The translations under genes were made by a program, and so were the position numbers. A stretch of 22,885 nt of DNA from NCBI GenBank assembly GCA_024690695.1, contig JAILOS010000101.1:1-22885 (forward strand). Direction: 5' to 3'. This DNA is from Oscillospiraceae bacterium. Its GTDB lineage: Bacteria; Bacillota_A; Clostridia; Oscillospirales; Oscillospiraceae. The notes under the pieces are model-generated. The model saw only the letters and a list, made by a program, of their open reading frames with translations. It did not search any database and was not told the origin of the DNA. How positions within the stretch are numbered: position 1 is the first letter of the stretch; each line of letters begins with the position of its first letter. Below, in pieces: positions 13,268-21,519 of this stretch.

Positions 13268-14620
13268 TTACAGGCGAAGCTGCTTGATCGCCTCCGAAAT
13301 CTCCTCAAAGCGCATGCTGCGCGAAGCCTTTACCAGCACGGCGTCGCCGGGACGCAGCAGCTCCGGCAGCGCGCGGATCAGCTCCTCCCGGTTATCAAAC
13401 CAGCGTCCGCGGCTTCCGGCGCCCTCGGCCGTACAGGCGGAGAGCGGCCCGCAGGCGGCGACCAGATCCGCCCCGCTCTGTGCGGCGTATTCCCCGAGGC
13501 GGCGATGCAGCTCGCGCTCCCCTTCGCCCAGCTCCAGCATATCGCCGAAAATGCAGACGTGACGGCCGGGCAGCTCCAGCAGCGAATCCACGCCGCTGCG
13601 GGAGGAGTCGGGATTGGCGTTGTAGCAGTCGTCGATCAGCGTGACGGAGCCGGTATCCGTAACGGCGGCCCGTCGGCCGACCGTCTCGTAGGACGAGACG
13701 CCGGCGGCGATCTCTTCGTCGCTCAGGCCGTAATACAGGCCTGCGGCCGCGCCGGCCAGCGCGGCATAGACCATGTGCCGGCCGAAGGCGGGGATCCGGA
13801 CGGCGATGCGGCGGCCGGGCGCTACGATCTCGCAGGCGGTCGTTCCGTCGGGCAGCGGCTCGACCTTCTCCGCGCGGACCTCGCAGCGAGCCGTGAGCCC
13901 GTAGGCGATCTTCCGCTGACGGCAGGGCATCATGAACAGGCGCTCGTCGTCGCCGTTGACGAAGACCGGCGCCTCCTCCGGCAGAAAGTCCAGCATCTCC
14001 GCTTTCGCGCGGCGGACGCCCTCAAGGTCGCCGAGAAACTCCAGATGCGCGTGGCCGATCACCGTGTACACAGCCGCCGTCGGCCGGGCGATCCGCGCCA
14101 GCTCGCTCATCTCGCCGAAGCCGGAGATCCCCATCTCTACGACGGCCGCCTCATGGCGCAGTCCGATGCGGGAAACCGTCATCGGAACGCCGATCTGGTT
14201 GTTGAAATTTCCCTCCGTCTTCAGCACCCGGAAGCGCTGCGACAGGACGGCATAAAGCATCTCCTTGGCGGAGGTCTTGCCGACGCTGCCGGTGACGCCG
14301 ATCACCGGGATCGAAAGCCGCTCGCGCCAGGCCGCCGCGATCGCCTCGATAGCGCGCTGCACGTCCGGGACGAGGATCAGAAGGCGCTTCTCCCCTTCCG
14401 GCGCCCGCTCGGCCAGGCAGCAGGCGGCGCCGCGGTCGAGCGCCGCGGTGATGAAGCGGTGTCCGTCGGTTTTTTCGCCGCGGTAGGCCGCAAAAAGGTC
14501 GCCCGCTTCGACGGCGCGGCTGTCGATCACGATCCGGCCGAGAAAACGCTCCGCGTCGCCAACGCCGCTGAGCGCTCCGCCGCAGGCCCTCGCGGCCTCG
14601 CGTATCGTCATGCTTTCCAT
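13268..14620 (-). CDS. murF: UDP-N-acetylmuramoyl-tripeptide--D-alanyl-D-alanine ligase
   Basis: A 450-residue Mur ligase that adds D-Ala-D-Ala to the UDP-MurNAc-tripeptide in the cytoplasm, the last soluble step of peptidoglycan precursor synthesis. The N-terminal UDP-substrate domain has DSRAVEAGDLF and KTDGHRFI. The ATP-binding loop is GVTGSVGKTS (108-117). The central domain has EMGISGFGEM and the C-terminal domain has LIDDCYNANPDS, where most homologues read IDDTYNANP. The start is the ATG at 14620, preceded by GAGGTGG; the frame is open further upstream, across the promoter, without a ribosome site. Unlike many genomes it is not in a dcw cluster here; it forms a two-gene unit with the HAD phosphatase gene. 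Promoter at 14647-14675. Confidence 0.93.
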   Translation of the reverse strand: MESMTIREAARACGGALSGVGDAERFLGRIVIDSRAVEAGDLFAAYRGEKTDGHRFITAALDRGAACCLAERAPEGEKRLLILVPDVQRAIEAIAAAWRERLSIPVIGVTGSVGKTSAKEMLYAVLSQRFRVLKTEGNFNNQIGVPMTVSRIGLRHEAAVVEMGISGFGEMSELARIARPTAAVYTVIGHAHLEFLGDLEGVRRAKAEMLDFLPEEAPVFVNGDDERLFMMPCRQRKIAYGLTARCEVRAEKVEPLPDGTTACEIVAPGRRIAVRIPAFGRHMVYAALAGAAAGLYYGLSDEEIAAGVSSYETVGRRAAVTDTGSVTLIDDCYNANPDSSRSGVDSLLELPGRHVCIFGDMLELGEGERELHRRLGEYAAQSGADLVAACGPLSACTAEGAGSRGRWFDNREELIRALPELLRPGDAVLVKASRSMRFEEISEAIKQLRL

Positions 14621-14646
14621 GCATACCACCTCGCAAATTCTTCTTG

Positions 14647-14675
14647 AGTATAGCATATGCCCCACTTCGGCGCAA
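14647..14675 (-). promoter_or_regulatory. Extended -10 promoter of murF
   Basis: On the minus strand, TATACT (14647-14652) is preceded by TGC, forming an extended -10. A weak TTGCGC (14670-14675) sits 17 bp upstream. It lies 27 bp before the murF start codon. Confidence 0.65.
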
Positions 14676-14708
14676 AGATTATTTTGCTGTTTTGAAAAAA
14701 TGTAGTGC

Positions 14709-14738
14709 AAGGACGAAAAGTCTGTGATATAATACCTC
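14709..14738 (+). promoter_or_regulatory. Extended -10 promoter of the exonuclease gene
   Basis: A perfect TATAAT preceded by TGA (extended -10) in GTCTGTGATATAATACC, with a weak GTGCAA 17 bp upstream. It is divergent from the murF promoter, about 40 bp before the start codon at 14778. Confidence 0.65.
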
Positions 14739-14777
14739 TCTGTTAAAAACAGTATTCTTGCTAAAGGATTGTATGCC

Positions 14778-15758
14778 ATGCCTTACGTAGTGGTGGATCT
14801 GGAATGGAATCAGGCGATGAGCTCCAAATCCTCCGTCTTCAACAAGCTCCCCATTCGCCTGCGCGGGGAGATCATCGAAATCGGCGCCGTCAAGCTCAAC
14901 GACGACATGACGCCGGGCGAGGAATTCACGATCGACGTCAAGCCGTTCTATTTCCGCCGCATGCATTATAAAGTCAAAAAGATCACCGGCTTCGACAAGG
15001 AGCGTCTGGCCCGCGGCGTTCCTTTTCCCGACGCGGTGGAACGCTTCCGCGCCTGGTGCGGGGACGACGTGACCTTTATCACCTGGGGCTGCGACGACCA
15101 GGGCATTTTCGAGCAGAACATCATCATCCACGACCTTGACTGGGACTGGATCGCCGGCTGGATCAACCTGCAGATGATCTATAACGTGCAGACGGGGCTG
15201 GACAAAAACCAGAAATCCCTCGCCAGCGCGATGGAGCACTTTGAAATCGAACAGACCCGCGTCGCGCACGACGCGCTGGGCGACGCCTACAACACGGCCC
15301 TCGTCGGCAGCCGGCTCGATCTGAAGGAGGGGCTGCGCACCTACGACGACGCCGGGCGGATCCTGGCCGAACGGAGCCCCAACTACAAGCCGCCCGTCGA
15401 GGCCGCCGAGCCCGACACGCTGCTGCACGAAAGTCTCGAGGGCTTTGACAGCAAGGCGGCCGCCTTTGCCGACGAACGGCTCACGCGCTTCTGCTGCCCG
15501 GTCTGCGGCGCGCAGCTCGAGGGCGTCAAATGGGTCAATCAGGGCGACCAGCGCTATATGAATCTCTTCTCCTGCGAGGGGCACGGCGATTATCTCGTCC
15601 GCGCGCGCTTCCGCAAATACGCCGACAGCGAGACCTGGACGGTCAATAAGCTCGTGTATGAAGCGGACGACGACCTGAAGGAGTTCTACAAAACCAAATC
15701 CATGCAGGTGCGCCGCCGCGGCCGCGGCCACGCTGCCAGAAAGAAACGCCAGTCGTGA
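14778..15758 (+). CDS. DEDDh 3'-5' exonuclease, KapD-like, with zinc-ribbon-like C-terminus
   Basis: A 326-residue protein. Residues 1-180 form an RNase T/DnaQ-type exonuclease: Exo I is VVVDLEW (D7, E9), Exo II lies in TWGCDDQGIFEQN (D106/D107), and Exo III is AHDALGDA (H164, D169). The wording of these motifs, with EIIEIGAVKL, is like the KapD group, named in Bacillus for a link to the sporulation kinase pathway. Residues 239-269 hold CCPVCG and a later CEGH, a likely metal-binding ribbon, and the last 15 residues are very basic (RRRGRGHAARKKR), suggesting nucleic-acid binding. AAAGGA 9 nt before ATG at 14778 fixes the start; a TTG at 14769 immediately abuts that site and is less likely. 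Monocistronic with its own promoter and terminator. Confidence 0.85.
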   Translation: MPYVVVDLEWNQAMSSKSSVFNKLPIRLRGEIIEIGAVKLNDDMTPGEEFTIDVKPFYFRRMHYKVKKITGFDKERLARGVPFPDAVERFRAWCGDDVTFITWGCDDQGIFEQNIIIHDLDWDWIAGWINLQMIYNVQTGLDKNQKSLASAMEHFEIEQTRVAHDALGDAYNTALVGSRLDLKEGLRTYDDAGRILAERSPNYKPPVEAAEPDTLLHESLEGFDSKAAAFADERLTRFCCPVCGAQLEGVKWVNQGDQRYMNLFSCEGHGDYLVRARFRKYADSETWTVNKLVYEADDDLKEFYKTKSMQVRRRGRGHAARKKRQS

Positions 15759-15776
15759 TCGACCGGCGTTTCTTTT
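15740..15776. terminator. Bidirectional terminator between exonuclease and cotH-like genes
   Basis: AAAGAAACGCC (15740-15750) pairs with GGCGTTTCTTT (15765-15775). The loop contains a further GTCG/CGAC stem, making a long hairpin that overlaps the exonuclease stop codon. T-rich tracts follow on both strands. It faces the convergent cotH-like gene ending at 15791. Confidence 0.85.
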
Positions 15777-15790
15777 ATCTATTTTGTTGT

Positions 15791-18235
15791 TTACCAGGAC
15801 TTCGGGTAATCGCCGAAGTATTCCCGCATCGTCGCGTCCGAAACGCCTGTCCACTGCTGGAGCTCCAGCAGCCAGGTAGCCGTGCGCTGCTCGCCGAGGC
15901 GGCTGCGCTGCCGGTCGAGGTTGAGCCGATACTGGTCAGCGCTCTCCCGCCAGCGCCTGAGGTCGCGCTGCGCTTCATCCCCGAGCTCGTCGAGCAGCTC
16001 GTCCATCGTCTGCAGGACCAAATCGCTGCTCAATCCGTTTTGATAGAGCCGGGCGGCGCTGCGCAGCAGCGTTTCCTTGAACGCCGGACTGTTCAGCAGA
16101 TTGCTGGTGACCTTGCCGATCTGATATTCGCGGTTGAACAGATCGCCCCAGTAGGCGTTGTCGTTGGTCATCGCAATATCCAGGTCGAAAAAGGCGATGC
16201 GCCAGCGACCGTCGGTCGCGTCCGAGCTGACATAGCGCAGGTTCCCCGAGGGGTCGAGGTTGTTGAAGTAAGCCTCCAGGGCCATCCATTCGCAGAGCGA
16301 GTCCATATCCAGAACGCTGCAGGCCCATTCATAATTTTCCGGCTGCGACATATCCCGGTAGATCAACTGGTTGATGATATTCAGCGCCTCTCCCGTCTTG
16401 ATCGGCGCGCGCAGGATCGTCACGCTGTCCTCCGTTCCGCCCAGATGGTCGGCCACGTACTTCTCCGAGTAGGCCTCCCGCAGCGCGTAGGCCCCGAAGT
16501 AGGAACCGTTGATATACAGCGCACAGTACCGGCTGTCCAGCGCCAGCGGCTCCTCCGTGACCTTGTTGGCCACCAGAGAACCGAGCTCGTCGCGCAGCAT
16601 GTGCATTCCTTCCGTGTCGCCGCCGCGCAGAACGATGGAATGGAACTCCGTTATGCCGTTGTGGAAAAGATCATAGCTCAGATCGCCGCCATAGCGGTCT
16701 TTGAAAATCAGCTTATAGTTCTTTTTCTGCCAGAGCTCCCGCGAGCTGGCCCCGTGGAGCTTGATCGCGCAGTCGGCCGCAAAGCCCCCCCCGTCCTCGA
16801 AGAAGGAGACGTGCGCGTCCCGCGTGTCGTCGGAGGCCCAGTTGGTATAGATGCCGTAAGGCCCGAAAAGCGCGTTCGGCTCCGTCACCAGACTCACCAC
16901 CGGCAGCTGATGCCCTTCGTTGAGGATATAACTGAAGGTGGCGTGATCGCTCACGACCTTGCCTTCCTCTATGCAGACGGCTCGGAGGACCGTCGTCCCG
17001 GTCAGCGTAAGGGGGCCGGTATAGCGTTTGCTGTCGGCCGTCGGAATGGAGCCGTCGGTCGTATAATAGATCGTCCCCTCGCCGTTTAGCTCCACGCTCA
17101 GGTCCCCGACGCCTTCATAGACGCCTTCCGCAGGATAAGCCGCGGGCTCGGCCGCTATGCTCCGGTAGCCCTCCGTGTTGTTCTTTTCGGGGCTGGGCGT
17201 CTTGAAATAGAAGAAGCCCGCTTCGCCGTCCATGCGGCCGCAGCTTCCGCGGTAAGGGAGATCGTGCAGGTACACGGCGTCGGAGAGCACGCCGTCGGCC
17301 TGGCTGAGGAAGAGCGTCTCCCCTTTGGCGCTGAGCGCGAAGGGAGCGTGGCAGTAGAACTGGTTGTTCAGCGTCCCGTCGCCGGAACAGAATACGATAA
17401 AGGTACCGCCGGCGGCGAGCTCCAGATCCGGCAGATGAAACTGAAAACGGTCGTCCGCGTCGTCCGACAGATAATAGTCGCTGAGCCGCAGCGTCCTGTC
17501 GGACACGTTTTTCAGCTCCGCCCAGTCATAAAACATATTGTGCTGCAGGGCGTACCAGTCGTTGGACAGGACAGCCTCGTTGATGACCAGCGCTCCATGC
17601 GTGTCGTTCGCAGCGAGAAAAGCCTCGCGGCCCGCCTCATTGTTCGGATAACCGGGCGTGGGAAAATCACAGAGAACGGCGCCTTCCTCTTCCCAGATCA
17701 CGCTCTGATCTGCGCCGCAGTCGGAGTAGCTCCGGCGCCAGAGCTCCTGTCCCTCGGGAGAGGACAGCAGCAGCGTCTCTCCGTCGCTGTTGAGCGAAAA
17801 GTTCGTATGCAGCTCGCCCTCCCGGCGGTCTTTGCCGGAGCAGAAGACGATCAGGCGCTCGCCCGGCTGCAGAACGACGGCGGGAAACTGCCATTTTTGA
17901 GGATTCTTCTTTTCGTCGGAGAGCCAGAAGCCCTCCAGACTGCGCTCCTCCTCGCCGTCGTTTACGAGCTCGATCCAGTCGGGGAAATCCCCGTCGGCGT
18001 CCTTCAGCGCAGCCTTGTTGGAGGCCATGAGCTCCGACAGCCGCGCCGGGGCTTCGGGAATCGGCTGCGGCACGGTCTGCGGCGTCTTTTCAGGCTCTTC
18101 GGAGGAAACGGCCGTATGCTCCCGAAGCTCTTCCATTTCGGACAGAAGCACCGGAAGCCTCTGCCTCAGCACCGCAAACAGCACGGCCAGAAGCAGAAGC
18201 AAAACCGGGAGCATCACGATCCACTTTTTCTTCAT
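15791..18235 (-). CDS. Membrane-anchored CotH kinase-family protein with lamin-tail domains
   Basis: An 814-residue extracytoplasmic protein. A basic start and a hydrophobic helix (about 5-24) form a signal anchor; no lipobox is seen. Two lamin-tail (LTD)-like beta domains follow, at about 65-190 (GDFPDWIELVN, LEGFWLSD, PGERLIVF) and 214-330 (LVINEAVLSN, LSDYYLSDD, GGTFIVFCSG). A chitobiase/hexosaminidase C-terminal-like segment (YYTTDGSIPT, about 370-435) comes next, then the CotH kinase domain at about 470-705, with KLHGASSRELWQKKNYKL, LRDELG, NLDPSGN and FFDLDIAM. CotH proteins are atypical kinases that phosphorylate spore coat proteins in Bacillus; LTD and CHB modules suggest binding to a surface or glycan. 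The start at 18235 is supported by AGAGGA 7 nt upstream. Single-gene unit with a SigA-like promoter. Confidence 0.87.
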   Translation of the reverse strand: MKKKWIVMLPVLLLLLAVLFAVLRQRLPVLLSEMEELREHTAVSSEEPEKTPQTVPQPIPEAPARLSELMASNKAALKDADGDFPDWIELVNDGEEERSLEGFWLSDEKKNPQKWQFPAVVLQPGERLIVFCSGKDRREGELHTNFSLNSDGETLLLSSPEGQELWRRSYSDCGADQSVIWEEEGAVLCDFPTPGYPNNEAGREAFLAANDTHGALVINEAVLSNDWYALQHNMFYDWAELKNVSDRTLRLSDYYLSDDADDRFQFHLPDLELAAGGTFIVFCSGDGTLNNQFYCHAPFALSAKGETLFLSQADGVLSDAVYLHDLPYRGSCGRMDGEAGFFYFKTPSPEKNNTEGYRSIAAEPAAYPAEGVYEGVGDLSVELNGEGTIYYTTDGSIPTADSKRYTGPLTLTGTTVLRAVCIEEGKVVSDHATFSYILNEGHQLPVVSLVTEPNALFGPYGIYTNWASDDTRDAHVSFFEDGGGFAADCAIKLHGASSRELWQKKNYKLIFKDRYGGDLSYDLFHNGITEFHSIVLRGGDTEGMHMLRDELGSLVANKVTEEPLALDSRYCALYINGSYFGAYALREAYSEKYVADHLGGTEDSVTILRAPIKTGEALNIINQLIYRDMSQPENYEWACSVLDMDSLCEWMALEAYFNNLDPSGNLRYVSSDATDGRWRIAFFDLDIAMTNDNAYWGDLFNREYQIGKVTSNLLNSPAFKETLLRSAARLYQNGLSSDLVLQTMDELLDELGDEAQRDLRRWRESADQYRLNLDRQRSRLGEQRTATWLLELQQWTGVSDATMREYFGDYPKSW

Positions 18236-18297
18236 ACGGCGATCCTCTTCTCTTTGCCCGAAGCAAGACGGACAATAACCCATAATAATACGAATAC

Positions 18298-18325
18298 ATT
18301 ATACACGAATCGGGGAAAAAGTCAA
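18298..18325 (-). promoter_or_regulatory. Promoter of the cotH-like gene
   Basis: On the minus strand, TTGACT (18320-18325), a 16-bp spacer and a perfect TATAAT (18298-18303), about 60 bp before the start codon. The -35 overlaps the base of the terminator stem of the infB-ribF operon. Confidence 0.8.
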
Positions 18326-18352
18326 ACGCGGCCGACAAGATCGGCCGCGTTT
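18324..18352 (-). terminator. Terminator of the infB-ribF operon
   Basis: AAACGCGGCCGA (18324-18335) and its exact complement (18341-18352) form a 12-bp stem with a CAAGA loop. On the minus strand it is followed by TTTGACTTTTT. It lies just after the ribF stop at 18376-18378. Confidence 0.85.
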
Positions 18353-18375
18353 TCGAAGGCTGCATAAATACCGGA

Positions 18376-19284
18376 TCAACCGTTATTTTCGGCAAACCAC
18401 GCTCTCGCCCGCTCCATATCCAGCCGGATCTGGGCGCTGAGCGCGCCGAAATCGGCGTATTTCCGCTCGTCCCGCAGGAAGGAGTAAAACTCCACGCGCG
18501 CCTGCCGCCCGTAGAGATCGTCGGCGTAGTCGAGCAGGTGGCTCTCCACGCTGAGGCGGCCCTCGTCGCTCACCGTCGGCCGCACGCCGACGTTCGTGAC
18601 GGCGATATGGCCCTCGGTCTCGCCGGCGAGATAGACCTTCGCGGCGTAGACGCCGCGCCGCGGGACCAGCACGCCCTCCGGAAAGCTCATGTTGATCGTC
18701 GGCGTGCCGAGCTTGGTGCCGAGGTGGTAGCCAGAATGCACGGTATCGGTGAGAAAATGCGGATGCCCGAGGCGGCGGTTCGCCTCCTCGATCTCGCCCG
18801 CCAGCAGCAGCTCGCGGATGCGCGTGGAGCTGACGATCTCGCCGTCAAGCTCGACGGCGGGGATGATATCGCAGCCGACGCCGCGTTCCGCGCAGTAGTC
18901 CCGCAGCTTATCGGGCTTTCCCTCGCCGCGGTAGCCGAAGCTGAAATCGTGTCCGACGACCACCCAGGCCGCGTGCAGCTCCTCGATCACGGAATCGGCA
19001 AAATCCCGCCAGCTCATGCGCATGACGCGCTGGTTGAAGTGGATGAAGATCACGTTGTCGATGCCGAAGAGCCGCCGGATCAGATCCTCACGGCCGAGCG
19101 CGCTGTTGATCAGCGGCACGTCTTTTTGAAAAACGAGCGTGTCGGGATGCACGTCGAAGCTCAGCACCGAGGGCATGACGCCGAGCTCCTCCGCGCGCTG
19201 CTTCGTTTTGCGCAGCAGCGCCGCGTGTCCGATGTGCACGCCGTCAAAAAAACCGAGCGCGATGGCTCTTTTGGATTCTGCCAT
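18376..19284 (-). CDS. ribF: Bifunctional riboflavin kinase/FAD synthetase
   Basis: A 302-residue cytoplasmic enzyme that phosphorylates riboflavin to FMN and adenylylates FMN to FAD. The N-terminal nucleotidyltransferase domain has GFFDGVHIGH (11-20), VVGHDFSFGYRGEG and SSTRIRELL. The C-terminal flavokinase domain has GTPTINM (commonly GFPTANL), RRGVYAAKV, NVGVRPT and ESHLLDYADDLYG. The start is 2 bp after the truB stop with an AAGG site 6 nt upstream. The truB-ribF neighbourhood is the usual one in Firmicutes. Last gene of the operon. Confidence 0.95.
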   Translation of the reverse strand: MAESKRAIALGFFDGVHIGHAALLRKTKQRAEELGVMPSVLSFDVHPDTLVFQKDVPLINSALGREDLIRRLFGIDNVIFIHFNQRVMRMSWRDFADSVIEELHAAWVVVGHDFSFGYRGEGKPDKLRDYCAERGVGCDIIPAVELDGEIVSSTRIRELLLAGEIEEANRRLGHPHFLTDTVHSGYHLGTKLGTPTINMSFPEGVLVPRRGVYAAKVYLAGETEGHIAVTNVGVRPTVSDEGRLSVESHLLDYADDLYGRQARVEFYSFLRDERKYADFGALSAQIRLDMERARAWFAENNG

Positions 19285-19286
19285 GT

Positions 19287-20165
19287 TCAGCCTTGTACCT
19301 CAAAAAAACTTTTTTCCGTCCGGAGCCTTTCGTTCTCCGCGCGGGCGAGGGCGAGAAACGCGCCGTCCTCCGCGTAAAGCCGCAGCAGTCCGTCGGGAAC
19401 GCCCGGCGCGTCCGCTTCGGCGCCGCAGCGGATGCGGCGTTCCGCTTCGCCGCTGACCGTCGTCGGCGGGTATTCGGAGAAGAGCGAATCGACGGGGAGC
19501 AGCAGCTCTTCGGCCGAGCCCATCTCCGCGGCGGCTTCGATCTCGGAGACCGTATGCGCGGCGGAAACCGCGTACTGCCCGTGCTCCACGCGCCGCAGCG
19601 CGCTCATGCAGGCCCCGCAGCCGAGCGCCCGCCCGATATCGTGGCAGAGCGTGCGGATATAGGTCCCCTTGGAGCAGCGGACATCGAGCCGCCAGCTCTC
19701 CCCTTCGCCGCCGAGCAGCTCAAGGGCGTCGATGCGGACCGGACGGGGCTCGCGTTCGACCTCGCCGCCGCGGCGGGCGATCTCATACAGCTTGCGCCCG
19801 TGATGCTTCACGGCAGAGTACATCGGCGGGATCTGCTCGATCTCCCCGGTGAAGCGGCGCAGCACGGCGCGCAGCTCTTCCTCGCCGACCGAAGCGCGCT
19901 CCCGGCGCAGCGGAGTCCCCCAGATATCCTGCGTATCCGTCGTCAGGCCGAGGCGCAGCTCCGCCAGATAGCGTTTCTCATGCGAAGACGCGTATTCCGC
20001 CGCGCGGGTCGCCCGGCCGACGAAAAGCACGAGCAGCCCGGTCGCCATCGGGTCGAGCGTGCCGGCGTGGCCGATGCGCTTTTCGTGCAGCACGCCCCGG
20101 AGCTTGGCGACGACGTCGCTGCTCGTCCAGTCCTGTTCCTTGTCGACCAGCAGGATGCCGTTCAT
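19287..20165 (-). CDS. truB: tRNA pseudouridine(55) synthase
   Basis: A 292-residue pseudouridine synthase modifying U55 in the T-loop of tRNAs. The conserved N-terminus MNGILLVDKEQDWTSSDVV and the catalytic loop GHAGTLDPMATGLL (D38) are clear, followed by KRYLAELRLGLTTDTQD and, later, SKGTYIRTL. The C-terminal region is short, as in many Firmicutes. The start at 20165 overlaps the upstream stop by 4 bp (ATGA) and has a GAGG site; an upstream in-frame ATG at 20204 would add 13 residues inside the preceding gene and is less likely. Confidence 0.95.
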   Translation of the reverse strand: MNGILLVDKEQDWTSSDVVAKLRGVLHEKRIGHAGTLDPMATGLLVLFVGRATRAAEYASSHEKRYLAELRLGLTTDTQDIWGTPLRRERASVGEEELRAVLRRFTGEIEQIPPMYSAVKHHGRKLYEIARRGGEVEREPRPVRIDALELLGGEGESWRLDVRCSKGTYIRTLCHDIGRALGCGACMSALRRVEHGQYAVSAAHTVSEIEAAAEMGSAEELLLPVDSLFSEYPPTTVSGEAERRIRCGAEADAPGVPDGLLRLYAEDGAFLALARAENERLRTEKSFFEVQG

Positions 20166-21097
20166 TTCCAGACCTCGTCGATCACCTGCAGCAGCAGCTC
20201 GCACGCCTTCTCCGGGGGCGCGGCGATGTTGCAGCCGGCGGCCATCGCATGTCCGCCGCCGCCGAAGACCGCGCAGAGCGCGCTGGCGTCGAAATCCGGC
20301 CCGGAGCGGACCGAGACCTTGCTGGCGCCGCCCGGCCAGTCGCGGATCGTGATGCTGACTCGCTGCCCCTCGGCGCGCCCGGCGAGACCCGCCAGGTCGT
20401 CCAGATCGTCCTCGGTCGCCCCGGCGCGCTGAAGCATCTCGTCCGTGACGAGCGCGACGACGATCTGCCCCTCGCGGTAAAAGCGGAGGCTGTCATAGAT
20501 CAGCCCCTCCAGCTTCAGCCGGGCGTGGGAGACGCGGCGGAACAGCAGCTGATTGAGCTGCGCGGTGCGGGCGCCGAATTCCACCAGCTCGGCCGCCGCG
20601 CGAAAGGTCTTTGCGTCGGTATTGGCGTACTGAAAGCAGCCCGTGTCGGTGGAAACGGCGATGTAGAGGTAATTGGCCTCCCGCGCCGTCGGCCGGCCGT
20701 GCAGCTCCTTGATCAGCGCCAGCACGATCTCCCCGCAGGAGGAGCGATCCGCTTCGATCAGGCACCTGGCCGCAAAGCGCTCGTTGGACGGGTGGTGATC
20801 AACGCACAGATCCACCTTGCCGGAAAAGCCGCGCGGAAACATATTTTCGGACGCGACGTCCACAGCGACGCAGCAGTTCGGCTGAAAGCCCTCCGGCTCG
20901 AAATAATCCTTCACGAAGGGGCGCAGCTTCGCCGTCACGCCGTCGTTCGGATAGAGCCAGGCCGTCTTGCCCATTCGCCGCAGCGCCGAACAAAGCGCCG
21001 CGGCGCTGCCCACGGTGTCGCCGTCCGGCGTGCGGTGGGTCAGGATCCGGTAGCCGTCATGCTCCGCGAGATACCGGACGCATTCCCTGAGCTTCAT
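20162..21097 (-). CDS. nrnA: DHH/DHHA1 phosphoesterase, NrnA-type oligoribonuclease/pAp phosphatase
   Basis: A 311-residue DHH-family protein. In Bacillus NrnA degrades very short RNAs and dephosphorylates pAp. The metal-binding motifs are HRTPDGDTVGS (H21, D25, D27), VAVDVA (D80), DHHP (100-103) and STDTG (D151). The DHHA1 domain ends in GGGGHAMAAG (279-288), which binds substrate. It sits between rbfA and truB, the usual place for nrnA-type genes in Firmicutes, with 4-bp ATGA overlaps at both ends. The symbol is by family and context. Confidence 0.9.
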   Translation of the reverse strand: MKLRECVRYLAEHDGYRILTHRTPDGDTVGSAAALCSALRRMGKTAWLYPNDGVTAKLRPFVKDYFEPEGFQPNCCVAVDVASENMFPRGFSGKVDLCVDHHPSNERFAARCLIEADRSSCGEIVLALIKELHGRPTAREANYLYIAVSTDTGCFQYANTDAKTFRAAAELVEFGARTAQLNQLLFRRVSHARLKLEGLIYDSLRFYREGQIVVALVTDEMLQRAGATEDDLDDLAGLAGRAEGQRVSITIRDWPGGASKVSVRSGPDFDASALCAVFGGGGHAMAAGCNIAAPPEKACELLLQVIDEVWK

Positions 21098-21459
21098 TTT
21101 TCCTCATCCTCATCCGGCCGAACGTCGAGCGAGCGGAGCATGCTGCTGATATGCGCGCCGTATTCGATGCTGTGGTCGATCTCGAAGACCAGCTCCGGCG
21201 TATAGCGCAGCTCGAGGCTCTGCCCCAGCTCGTGCCGCAGCCAGCCGGCCGCGGATTTCAGGCCCTTTTTGAATTCCTTCTCGTCCTTCATGCCGAGGAC
21301 CGACAGCCAGACCTTCGCATAGCGCAGGTCGCCGGTCGTCTCGACGCGGGTGACGCTGATCATCCCCTGCTGTACGCGGGGGTCCTTGATCTCGCGCAGA
21401 TGCGCGGACAGAACGCGCTGGATATCGTCGTTGGTTCTTGCCAGTTTATTGGAAGGCAT
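21094..21459 (-). CDS. rbfA: 30S ribosome-binding factor RbfA
   Basis: A 121-residue KH-like protein that binds the 30S subunit and helps mature the 5' end of 16S rRNA. The family pattern is clear: R-x-x-D-D-I-Q-R-V-L near the start, EIKDPRVQQGMISVTRVETTGDLRYAKVWLSV in the middle, and LGQSLELRYTPELVFEIDHSIEYG towards the end. AGGAGGAA precedes the ATG at 21459. The acidic C-terminus (DEDEEK) is common. Between infB and nrnA in one operon. Confidence 0.95.
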   Translation of the reverse strand: MPSNKLARTNDDIQRVLSAHLREIKDPRVQQGMISVTRVETTGDLRYAKVWLSVLGMKDEKEFKKGLKSAAGWLRHELGQSLELRYTPELVFEIDHSIEYGAHISSMLRSLDVRPDEDEEK

Positions 21460-21483
21460 TTTCCGTTCCTCCTACAGCGAGCA

Positions 21484-21505
21484 CGGGCGCGTACAAACGC
21501 GCCCG
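21484..21505. other. Intercistronic hairpin between infB and rbfA
   Basis: CGGGCGCGT (21484-21492) and ACGCGCCCG (21497-21505) form a perfect 9-bp stem with an ACAA loop (TTGT on the transcribed strand). No T-run follows, so it is not a typical terminator. It could stabilise mRNA ends or tune rbfA expression. Confidence 0.6.
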
Positions 21506-21519
21506 CAGCTCCTTTTCGG

